49,276 nucleotides of DNA from positions 1-49,276 of the forward strand of contig NZ_CAMFQO010000009.1 in the NCBI RefSeq assembly GCF_945980375.1, given 5' to 3'. A program made the position numbers and the translations under genes. The notes below the pieces were generated by a model. It was not told the DNA's origin and searched no databases. It saw only the letters and a list, made by a program, of their open reading frames with translations. How positions within the stretch are numbered: position 1 is the first letter of the stretch; every line of letters begins with the position of its first letter. Positions 41,143-48,162 of the stretch are shown here, one piece after another. The DNA is from an uncultured Eubacterium sp. Its GTDB lineage: Bacteria; Bacillota; Clostridia; Oscillospirales; Acutalibacteraceae.

Positions 41143-41969
41143 TGAATAACGAAACCTTAATTCCTCAAATCGGTGTTGTTACGGATATTCGACAGGACAC
41201 CCCCGATGTAAAAACCTTTAGGGTAAATGCTCTTGAGGGCGGCAAGGTGTTTGAGCATATTCCGGGACAGTGCGCAATGCTTTCTATTCCCGGTGCAGGC
41301 GAGGGTATGTTTTCTATCACCTCGTCACCTACCAATAAGGAATATATGGAGTTCAGCATCAAAAAGTGCGGCTGCCTTACATCGTGGCTTCATATGATGG
41401 ATGTTGGACAGGAAATTGCAATCAGGGGTCCGTACGGCAACGGCTTTCCTGTTGATACCGATTTTGCAGGCAAGGATTTGCTTTTTATTGCCGGCGGTAT
41501 CGGTCTTGCTCCGTTACGCTCGGTAATCAACTATTGCCGAGATAACCGAGACAAGTACGGCTCTATTGATATTGTGTACGGTTCTCGCAGTATGGATGAC
41601 CTTGTTGATTATCAAGAGATTATTGACGAATGGTGCAGCGAGGACGGCATCAACGTTTATCTTACCATTGACCGCGAGCAGGAGGGCTGGGACGGTCACG
41701 TTGGCTTTGTTCCCGATTATGTTAAGGAGCTTGGCTTTGACACAAACAAAACCTGCGTTATCTGCGGTCCGCCTATTATGATTAAGTTTACCCTGCAGGG
41801 ACTTATCGCTCTTGGCTTTGAAAAAACACAGGTCTACACTACTATGGAGCTTAGGATGAAATGCGGCGTCGGCAAGTGCGGTCGTTGTAATATCGGCAAC
41901 AGGTATGTGTGCAAGGACGGTCCGGTTTTTCGTTGTGATGAGCTGGACGAATTGCCTGACGAATATTAA
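41142..41969 (+). CDS. flxA: FAD/NAD(P)H-binding oxidoreductase subunit (FlxA/AsrB-like)
   Basis: This 275-residue ferredoxin-reductase-type flavoprotein is the probable NADH entry point. The FAD domain (about 1-105) has GQCAMLSIPG, FSITSSPTNKEY and IRGPYGNGF. The NAD domain (about 110-230) has FIAGGIGLAPLRSVI and VICGPPIM. The C-terminal CGVGKCGRCNIGNRYVCKDG binds a [2Fe-2S] cluster, as in PyrK and AsrB. NADH rather than NADPH preference is inferred from Flx systems, not visible for certain. Placed after the AsrA-like gene (one-base overlap) and before the FrdB-like gene (21 nt). Confidence 0.88.
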   Translation: MNNETLIPQIGVVTDIRQDTPDVKTFRVNALEGGKVFEHIPGQCAMLSIPGAGEGMFSITSSPTNKEYMEFSIKKCGCLTSWLHMMDVGQEIAIRGPYGNGFPVDTDFAGKDLLFIAGGIGLAPLRSVINYCRDNRDKYGSIDIVYGSRSMDDLVDYQEIIDEWCSEDGINVYLTIDREQEGWDGHVGFVPDYVKELGFDTNKTCVICGPPIMIKFTLQGLIALGFEKTQVYTTMELRMKCGVGKCGRCNIGNRYVCKDGPVFRCDELDELPDEY

Positions 41970-41990
41970 GATTGGGAGGATATTGGATTT

Positions 41991-42668
41991 ATGGAAAATA
42001 ATATGGTTAATGTTTATTTGTTCGGCAAAAGGTACAGCGTGCCGTCAAGCCTTACAATAATGAGCGCAATGGAATATGCCGGCTATCAGCTCAAAAGGGG
42101 CTGTGGTTGCCGCAACGGATTTTGCGGTGCGTGTGCAACCATTTACAGAATTGCCGGAGATAAGGAGTTAAAGGCTTGCCTCGCCTGTCAAACACAGGTT
42201 CAGGAGGGTATGTATATTGCAACTCTTCCTTTCTTCCCGCTTGTTAAAGAGCCTTATGATATAGAAAAAATCAGCACAAACGAAGCTGTTATGATGCAGC
42301 TTTATCCCGAGATTTATGCCTGTGTCGGCTGTAACGCCTGCACAAATGCCTGTACTCAGGAGCTTAACGTTATGCAGTATATTGCATATGCTCAAAGAGG
42401 TGAATTTGAAAAGTGCGCCGAGGAAAGCTTTGACTGCGTAATGTGCGGCGTATGCTCATCAAGGTGCCCGGCGGGTATCTCTCATCCGCAGGTTGCCCTG
42501 CTGGCAAGAAGAATTAACGGCAAGTATCTCGCTCCGGAGAGTAAGCACCTGACAAACAGAGTTCAGGAAATTAAGGACGGCACATTTGAGGAGCTCCTTC
42601 AAAATCTTATGCAAAAGCCGATTGAGGAAATGAAAGAGCTTTATAATAACAGAGAGATAGAAAAGTAA
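41991..42668 (+). CDS. Fumarate reductase-type iron-sulfur subunit (soluble)
   Basis: This 225-residue protein has the plan of FrdB/SdhB/TfrB iron-sulfur subunits. An N-terminal [2Fe-2S] domain (CGCRNGFCGACATIY and later CLACQ, about 35-65) is followed by two [4Fe-4S] motifs, CVGCNACTNACT (about 108) and CVMCGVCSSRCP (about 150). It lacks the HdrB-like CCG domain of methanogen TfrB and also the usual segment that docks quinone-binding membrane subunits; no such subunits are encoded nearby. A separate hdrB in the same operon may replace the missing CCG domain. It is 13 nt upstream of the flavoprotein gene. Gene symbol left empty because the family is broad. Confidence 0.85.
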   Translation: MENNMVNVYLFGKRYSVPSSLTIMSAMEYAGYQLKRGCGCRNGFCGACATIYRIAGDKELKACLACQTQVQEGMYIATLPFFPLVKEPYDIEKISTNEAVMMQLYPEIYACVGCNACTNACTQELNVMQYIAYAQRGEFEKCAEESFDCVMCGVCSSRCPAGISHPQVALLARRINGKYLAPESKHLTNRVQEIKDGTFEELLQNLMQKPIEEMKELYNNREIEK

Positions 42669-42681
42669 GGAGGCGGTTGAA

Positions 42682-44286
42682 ATGTATAATAAAGAAATGC
42701 AGGAATCCATGCAAAGGGTTGCGGCAAACAGAGCAGAAAACGCAGTTTTTGAGCCTCGTCGTATGACAGCACAGGAAAAGGACACCCTCCTTGCAACATA
42801 TCATCCCGACTACAAGCAGGACCAGTTTGCTACTCTTCAAATAGGACCGAACAAGGGTGAAAAGGTACCGCTTGAGCTTGCAGATTTGCTTCAGGCTCAC
42901 AGCAGAATTAACCCTGCCGATATTGATTTGAGCAAGGTTGACTATGATGTTGACGTGCTTATCATCGGCGGCGGCGGTGCAGGTGCCTCTGCCGCTATCG
43001 AGGCAGATAACAACGGTGCATCCTGTATGATTGTTACCAAGCTCAGAATCGGCGATGCCAACACAATGATGGCAGAGGGCGGTATTCAGGCTGCGGACAA
43101 GGAAAATGATTCTCCTGCACAGCATTATATTGATGCATTCGGCGGAGGTCACTTTGCCGCAAAGCCGGAGCTTCTTTACAAGCTTGTAAATGACGCACCC
43201 GAGGCTATTCAGTGGCTTAACAATTTGGGTGTAGAGTTTGATAAGGATGCAGACGGAACAATGGTAACAACCCACGGCGGCGGTACATCACGCAAGAGAA
43301 TGCACGCCGCAAAGGACTATTCCGGTGCAGAGATTATGCGAACCCTGCGTGACGAGGTACAAAACAGAAGAATACCTATCGTGGACTTTACAGCCGCTAT
43401 TGAGCTTATTAAGGACACACAGGGCAAAATTGCCGGTGCCGTTCTTATGAATATGGAAACACAGGAAATCCTGATTGCCAGGGCAAAGACTGTTGTCATT
43501 GCAACAGGCGGTGCAGGCAGGCTTCATTATCAGGGCTTCCCAACCTCAAATCACTACGGTGCAACAGCCGACGGACTTATTCTCGGCTACCGTGCAGGAG
43601 CAAAGCTTTTGTACGCAGACACCTTGCAGTATCACCCGACAGGTGTTGCTTTTCCGGAGCAGATTTTCGGCGCCTTGGTTACGGAAAAGGTGCGCTCTCT
43701 CGGTGCAAAGCTTGTCAATGTAAACGGCGAGGTGTTTATGCATCCGCTTGAAACCCGTGATGTTTCAGCGGCATCAATTATCCGCGAATGTTCTACAAAC
43801 GGCAACGGAGTACATACCGATGACGGTATAGGTGTATGGCTTGATACTCCTATGATTGAGCTTAAAAACGGTGAGGGTACTATCGAAAAGAGAATTCCGG
43901 CCATGATGAGAATGTTTGGCAAGTACGGAATAGATATTCGCAAGGAGCCTATCCTTGTATATCCTACCCTCCATTACCAAAACGGCGGACTTGACATTAG
44001 TGCAAACGGTATGACCGCTGTTGAAAATCTGTATGTTGCAGGTGAGGCCGTTGGCGGTATCCACGGCAGAAACAGGCTTATGGGCAACTCGCTTCTTGAC
44101 ATTATTGTTTTCGGCAGAAATGCAGGTAAAAACGCATCTGCCAAGGCAAAGGAAACCGAGCTTGCGGATTTGACGCTTGCCCACGTTAGCGATTTTGAAA
44201 ACGAAATTAAGGATGCAGGATTGCAAAGCGATATTGTATCACCAAAGCTTTTGCCTGATTACACCCGAAAGGTAAATGAAAAATAA
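42682..44286 (+). CDS. Fumarate reductase-type flavoprotein (soluble)
   Basis: This 534-residue protein is a fumarate reductase/succinate dehydrogenase flavoprotein relative. After an N-terminal extension of about 90 residues comes the FAD loop VLIIGGGGAGASAAIEA. Active-site residues line up with E. coli FrdA: His318 (YHPTG), Thr334-Glu335-Arg338, Arg359 (TRD), His431 (LHYQNGG) and Arg465 (HGRNRL). The histidine that covalently holds FAD in SdhA/FrdA (SHT) is Asn127 here (ANTMMAEGG), so FAD should be non-covalent, as in soluble fumarate reductases and NadB. The C-terminal domain of SdhA is mostly missing. These features favour fumarate reduction over succinate oxidation. L-aspartate oxidase is the main alternative, but operon context argues against it. 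Confidence 0.88.
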   Translation: MYNKEMQESMQRVAANRAENAVFEPRRMTAQEKDTLLATYHPDYKQDQFATLQIGPNKGEKVPLELADLLQAHSRINPADIDLSKVDYDVDVLIIGGGGAGASAAIEADNNGASCMIVTKLRIGDANTMMAEGGIQAADKENDSPAQHYIDAFGGGHFAAKPELLYKLVNDAPEAIQWLNNLGVEFDKDADGTMVTTHGGGTSRKRMHAAKDYSGAEIMRTLRDEVQNRRIPIVDFTAAIELIKDTQGKIAGAVLMNMETQEILIARAKTVVIATGGAGRLHYQGFPTSNHYGATADGLILGYRAGAKLLYADTLQYHPTGVAFPEQIFGALVTEKVRSLGAKLVNVNGEVFMHPLETRDVSAASIIRECSTNGNGVHTDDGIGVWLDTPMIELKNGEGTIEKRIPAMMRMFGKYGIDIRKEPILVYPTLHYQNGGLDISANGMTAVENLYVAGEAVGGIHGRNRLMGNSLLDIIVFGRNAGKNASAKAKETELADLTLAHVSDFENEIKDAGLQSDIVSPKLLPDYTRKVNEK

Positions 44287-44298
44287 GGGGTGTAATTA

Positions 44299-45522
44299 AT
44301 GGATTTAGGTATTTTATCCGTAAGCGGTGTAGCTTTTTTGACCTTTAGTGTGCTTGCAATATCTGCTCTCGGCTACATGCTTGGCAGAATAACCGTTAAG
44401 GGAGTAAATCTCGGCACGGCAGGCGTGTTCATTGTTGCATTGCTGTTTGGTGCATTTTTGTTCCCTGTTCTTGAAAAACAGCTTGTTGTCGGTGATGTCA
44501 ACGCTGTATCCTTTACAAAAGAGGCACTTAAGATTGTAGAAAATCTCGGCTTGATTTTCTTTGTAACCTCTGTCGGCTTTATCGCAGGACCAAGGTTTTT
44601 CAGAAATATGAAAAAGAACTTTAAGTCCTATGTTTTGATCGGCTTGGTTATTATCGGTGCAGGCGCACTCGTTTGCGTGCTTTGCATTGTTTTGGGCGGT
44701 AGGGTGACCTCTGTTGACCACGACACCTTCAAGTCCACAATGGTTGGCCTGCTTGCAGGTGCTCTTACCTCAACACCGGCCTTCTCCGCTTCAAAGGAAG
44801 CAGTCAGCGAAATGGGGGCTCATTTTGAGGATGCCGTTTCGGCAGGCTACGCCATTGCGTATCTGTTCGGCGTTATCGGCGTTGTGCTTTTTGTGCAAAT
44901 CGTTCCAAAGCTTGCAAAGGCAGATATGAGCGAGGAGCTGAAAAAAATCTCTGTACAGGCGGGTGACGAAAAGAAAAAGGCCGTCAGCGACCTTGTTAAA
45001 ATTGATGATTTGGGGCTTGCCGCGTTTGCCCTGGCTGCAATTCTCGGTGTTATGGTTGGCTCAATTAAGGTTAAAGGCTTTTCTCTCACAACAACAGGTG
45101 GATGTATTTTGATTGCCCTCGTGTTCGGGCACTTTGGCAGAGTCGGCAAAATCAGCATTATGCCGGAGCAGTCTGTGCTTCGAACCCTGCGAGAGCTCGG
45201 CCTTATGATGTTCCTTATCGGCGCAGGTGTAACGGGCGGTGCAAAGTTTGTGCAGTATTTTGAGCCTGTTTATTTCCTTTACGGCGCAGTGTTAACCCTT
45301 TTGCCTATGATTATAGGATTTGTTTTTGCCAAGTATGTTTTGAAAATGCCGTTGCTTAATAACCTTGGCTCAATCACGGGCGGTATGACAAGTACCCCGG
45401 CACTCGGCACACTCATCAGTGTGGCAGGCACCGAGGATGTTGCGGCGGCATACGCGGCAACATATCCCATCGCGCTCATCAGCGTGGTAATCGCCTCAAA
45501 GCTAATAATTATGTTTTGTTAA
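44299..45522 (+). CDS. AspT/SucE-family membrane exchanger
   Basis: This 407-residue membrane protein of the aspartate:alanine exchanger (AAEx) family has about ten hydrophobic helices in two halves, each with the family motif: GALTSTPAFSAS (about 152) and GGMTSTPALGTL (about 362). Family members with known roles are AspT (aspartate/alanine) and Corynebacterium SucE (succinate export). The two cytoplasmic TrkA-C domains of AspT (~540 residues) are absent, replaced by a short charged loop (about 205-235). It begins 12 nt after the fumarate reductase flavoprotein gene and is the last gene before a terminator, so succinate export or fumarate/aspartate:succinate exchange is a reasonable inference. 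Confidence 0.85.
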   Translation: MDLGILSVSGVAFLTFSVLAISALGYMLGRITVKGVNLGTAGVFIVALLFGAFLFPVLEKQLVVGDVNAVSFTKEALKIVENLGLIFFVTSVGFIAGPRFFRNMKKNFKSYVLIGLVIIGAGALVCVLCIVLGGRVTSVDHDTFKSTMVGLLAGALTSTPAFSASKEAVSEMGAHFEDAVSAGYAIAYLFGVIGVVLFVQIVPKLAKADMSEELKKISVQAGDEKKKAVSDLVKIDDLGLAAFALAAILGVMVGSIKVKGFSLTTTGGCILIALVFGHFGRVGKISIMPEQSVLRTLRELGLMMFLIGAGVTGGAKFVQYFEPVYFLYGAVLTLLPMIIGFVFAKYVLKMPLLNNLGSITGGMTSTPALGTLISVAGTEDVAAAYAATYPIALISVVIASKLIIMFC

Positions 45523-45527
45523 TACTG

Positions 45528-45563
45528 ATTGCCCTCGTATTTAATATAGGAGGGCAATTTTAA
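45528..45563 (+). terminator. Terminator at the end of the fumC-hdr-flx-frd operon
   Basis: ATTGCCCTC (45528-45536) pairs with GAGGGCAAT (45550-45558), followed by TTTAATT. It starts 6 nt past the exchanger stop codon. The T tract is short, so some readthrough into the antisense side of vanW is possible. Confidence 0.7.
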
Positions 45564-45576
45564 TTGTTGTATAAAT

Positions 45577-45607
45577 AAAAACCGTAGTTCATAAAAACTA
45601 CGGTTTT
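45577..45607 (-). terminator. Terminator downstream of the VanW gene
   Basis: A perfect 12-bp stem AAAACCGTAGTT/AACTACGGTTTT with a 7-nt loop is followed on the minus strand by TTTATTTAT and on the plus strand by T residues, so it may act in both directions. Confidence 0.82.
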
Positions 45608-45617
45608 TGTTTTAGCC

Positions 45618-46517
45618 TTATGTTTTCTTTTTTGTTGTGTCGGCTTTGTCGGTGCTGTCCTTTTCGGATGCCTTCTTGTCATCCTTTTTGGTTGTTGTTG
45701 CCTTTGTTGTGGATGGCTTTGGCTTTTTGTATCGGCTGATTGTACGGTAGTTTTGCTTGCCGTTTACCGTACGGGTTAAGATGTATTCATCACCTTTTTT
45801 GGTTATGTCAATTTTTACACCGTCAACCCTCACATCCTCCTTGCCGTACAGCGAGCAGGTCAGCTTGCCGTTTTCGCAGGTCATCTTAATTCGCACGTCG
45901 CAGCCGAGGTTGTTTTTGAACTTAAAATCCTTGCTGTTCCATTGAACAGTTGCGTCACCGCCGAGAGGCACATAGCCTATTTCGAGTGAGTGGTATGTTC
46001 TGTAAACAATTTCAACATTAGCTCTCAATACACATTCAAACAGAGTGGAGCTTACCTGACAGACTCCGCCGCCGAGACCGTCAACAAATTCTCCGCCGTT
46101 GATAACCTTTGCAGTTTTGTAGCCTGCTGTTACCGTTCTCTTGCCGACCGTTTGGTTAAATGAAAACACAGCGTCATTTGGAATTTTGATGTTGTTGAGC
46201 TTGCTTACAGCAGCCTTTAGGTTGGCAGTTCTTGTTTCATCGCTCGAACGGTAGTATGATGTGTAGGTTGCAAGCTTGTATGGGTAATCACCCTCACTGT
46301 CCTTTGAAAGACCGGGGTAAACCTTTTGTGTTTTGTTTTCCTTAAAGGTGGTGTCCAAGTCCTCGGTTGTTGTGGGCTTGGTAGTGGTTTCGGTTGTCGT
46401 TTCGCTTGTTTGGGCTTGTTCGTCGCTGTTGCTTGCCGAGCATCCTGCGACTGTACATATTACCGCTGTAAACGCAAGCAAAACGGCAAGCAGCTTTTTA
46501 CTTCTTTTCTCTTTCAT
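45618..46517 (-). CDS. VanW-domain lipoprotein
   Basis: This protein of about 299 residues is probably a lipoprotein: KKLLAVLLAFTAVICTVAGC ends in a lipobox cysteine. A Thr/Ser/Glu-rich linker (about 27-60) leads to the VanW domain (about 85-195), with FSFNQTVGKRTVTAGY and the signature GGGVCQVSSTLF. VanW occurs in vancomycin-resistance clusters and in many cell-envelope proteins, but its activity is unknown; no other van gene is present. A C-terminal region with repeated lysines and threonines (KKPKPSTTKATTTKK) ends the chain, perhaps contacting the wall. Two ATG codons are possible: 46535, directly after the glmU stop and without a ribosome binding site, or 46517, used here. It is cotranscribed with glmU. 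Confidence 0.85.
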   Translation of the reverse strand: MKEKRSKKLLAVLLAFTAVICTVAGCSASNSDEQAQTSETTTETTTKPTTTEDLDTTFKENKTQKVYPGLSKDSEGDYPYKLATYTSYYRSSDETRTANLKAAVSKLNNIKIPNDAVFSFNQTVGKRTVTAGYKTAKVINGGEFVDGLGGGVCQVSSTLFECVLRANVEIVYRTYHSLEIGYVPLGGDATVQWNSKDFKFKNNLGCDVRIKMTCENGKLTCSLYGKEDVRVDGVKIDITKKGDEYILTRTVNGKQNYRTISRYKKPKPSTTKATTTKKDDKKASEKDSTDKADTTKKKT

Positions 46518-46535
46518 CACAATACTTGCCTTCAT

Positions 46536-47924
46536 TTATTTTTGATTTTTGTACGGCTTTTTTCTTGCAACCCATCCTTCCTTGTTAACCTGCTTTGCCC
46601 TTGCAACAGACAAAGCCTCGTCCGGTATGTCGTCTGTTATTGTTGAGCCTGCCGCAATATATGCAAGCTCGCCCACCTTAACGGGAGCAATAAGGTTTGT
46701 GTTGCATCCTATAAATGCACCGTCGCCGATTGTGCATCTTGATTTTTCTTTTCCGTCAAAGTTGGAGGTAACCGTTCCGCAGCCGAAGTTAACATTTTTT
46801 CCGACGTCGCTGTCACCGATGTATGTCAAGTGAGCACTCTTTGTACCCTCGCCGACAACGGAATTCTTAACCTCCACAAAGTTGCCGATGTGTACACCCT
46901 TTTTCAGCACACTGCCTGCCCTGACCTTAACAAACGGTCCGCAGTCGGCTCCGTCTTCAATTTTGCTGTCTGTTACCTTGCAGTTGTCAAGGATAACCTC
47001 GTTGCCTATTTCACTGTCCTTGATATATGTGTTGGGACCGATTACACAGCCGTCACCTATAACGGTGTTGCCCAAAATAATTGTGTTTGGCAAAATCCTT
47101 GTTGAACCGCCTATTTTGACATCCTTGCCTATCATAACACCGTCGGTGCATTGAATGTCAACACCGTCAAGCATAAGCGAATCATTGTTGTTTCTTCTCA
47201 TAATGTTGTTAAGGATGTTGAGCTGCTTTCTGTCGTTTGCACCGAGGATAGCCTCGTTGTTTTCACATACATAGGCACCTGCGTTCATACCCTTCTTGAT
47301 GAGGATTTCAAGGCTGTCGGTCAGGTAGTATTCGTTTTGTGCGTTGTTGTTTGTAATTCGGTCAAGCGCATAAAGTAGCTCACTGCCGTTAAACCAGTAT
47401 GTTCCTGCGTTTGATTCGTTAATCTTTTTTTGCTCCTCGTTTGCGTCCTTGTGTTCGATGATACGCTCAAGCACACCGTTTTCGTCACGCTTGATGTGAC
47501 CTATACCGTCTGTGTCCTCAACAATGGCAGAAATCAGGGTGATTGCGTTGTTGTTTTGCTTGTGGTAATCATATGCCTTGTTGATTGTGTCTGCATCCAT
47601 AAGCGGACCGTCACCGTTGAGTATAAGAATATCATCGTCCCTGTGAGCGGAAATGAAATCCCTTGCCTGCATAACTGCGTGACCTGTTCCGAGCTGTGGC
47701 TCCTGCAGGGCAGTTTTGATTTTGCTGTCGTACGAGCTTAGGTATCCCTCAACAATTTCGTGTTTGTATCCGGTGATAACGCAGATGTCCTCGGCACCGG
47801 CATCCTTAACCGCATCTACAACATATTTTATCATAGGCTCAAAGATAACCTCGCACATAACCTTGGGTGCGTCTGTTTTCATTCTGGTACCTTTTCCGCC
47901 TGCAAGGATAATTGCACATTTCAT
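46536..47924 (-). CDS. glmU: Bifunctional UDP-GlcNAc pyrophosphorylase/glucosamine-1-phosphate acetyltransferase
   Basis: GlmU makes UDP-N-acetylglucosamine for peptidoglycan. The 462-residue protein has the N-terminal uridylyltransferase domain (LAGGKGTRMKTDAPKVM, QLGTGHAV, NGDGPL, about 1-230) and a C-terminal left-handed beta-helix of hexapeptide repeats (VIGDGCVIGPNTYI and similar, about 255-440) that trimerises for the acetyltransferase step. The active-site segments GPFVKVRAGSVL and SAHLTYIGDSDVG are present. GAGAGGG precedes the start. It is followed by the VanW gene with no gap, linking cell-wall precursor synthesis with an envelope lipoprotein. Confidence 0.96.
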   Translation of the reverse strand: MKCAIILAGGKGTRMKTDAPKVMCEVIFEPMIKYVVDAVKDAGAEDICVITGYKHEIVEGYLSSYDSKIKTALQEPQLGTGHAVMQARDFISAHRDDDILILNGDGPLMDADTINKAYDYHKQNNNAITLISAIVEDTDGIGHIKRDENGVLERIIEHKDANEEQKKINESNAGTYWFNGSELLYALDRITNNNAQNEYYLTDSLEILIKKGMNAGAYVCENNEAILGANDRKQLNILNNIMRRNNNDSLMLDGVDIQCTDGVMIGKDVKIGGSTRILPNTIILGNTVIGDGCVIGPNTYIKDSEIGNEVILDNCKVTDSKIEDGADCGPFVKVRAGSVLKKGVHIGNFVEVKNSVVGEGTKSAHLTYIGDSDVGKNVNFGCGTVTSNFDGKEKSRCTIGDGAFIGCNTNLIAPVKVGELAYIAAGSTITDDIPDEALSVARAKQVNKEGWVARKKPYKNQK

Positions 47925-47986
47925 ATCGGGTTCCCTCTCTTAAAAAGCTAATCTGTACTTTGTTGTTAATTCGCTGATTTTATATA

Positions 47987-48015
47987 ATTATGCACTATAT
48001 TTGATAATTTTTCAA
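47987..48015 (-). promoter_or_regulatory. Sigma-A promoter of glmU
   Basis: On the minus strand, TTGAAA (48010-48015), a 17-nt spacer and CATAAT (47987-47992), giving a leader of about 55 nt. The divergent ppdK promoter lies 40 nt away. Confidence 0.6.
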
Positions 48016-48054
48016 CTGTTTTATAATATATTCGTTAAATAATGAAAAAAATGT

Positions 48055-48083
48055 TTGAAATTACCATTGTTGTATGGTATACT
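48055..48083 (+). promoter_or_regulatory. Sigma-A promoter of ppdK
   Basis: TTGAAA (48055-48060), a 17-nt spacer ending in TGG (extended -10) and TATACT (48078-48083). The leader is about 73 nt with AGGAGG at 48149-48154. Confidence 0.75.
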
Positions 48084-48162
48084 TTTATCGGATTATTCTG
48101 CATTGTCGTAAATCCCGCAGGATAAACATCAAATTCGTATAAATTTTTAGGAGGTAACTCAA

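Noticed and set aside
42682-44286. L-aspartate oxidase (NadB) for NAD synthesis
   Set aside because: Non-covalent FAD also fits NadB, but there is no nadA or nadC, and an FrdB-like iron-sulfur partner lies directly upstream.
34118-45522. Recent horizontal transfer of the Hdr-Flx-Frd operon
   Set aside because: Ribosome binding sites, promoter type and codon style look the same as in neighbouring core genes, and no integrase, tRNA or flanking repeat is present; transfer cannot be excluded but is not visible.
45618-46517. Vancomycin resistance gene cluster
   Set aside because: VanW domains are common in envelope proteins of Firmicutes; no vanH, ligase, vanX or vanRS gene is nearby.
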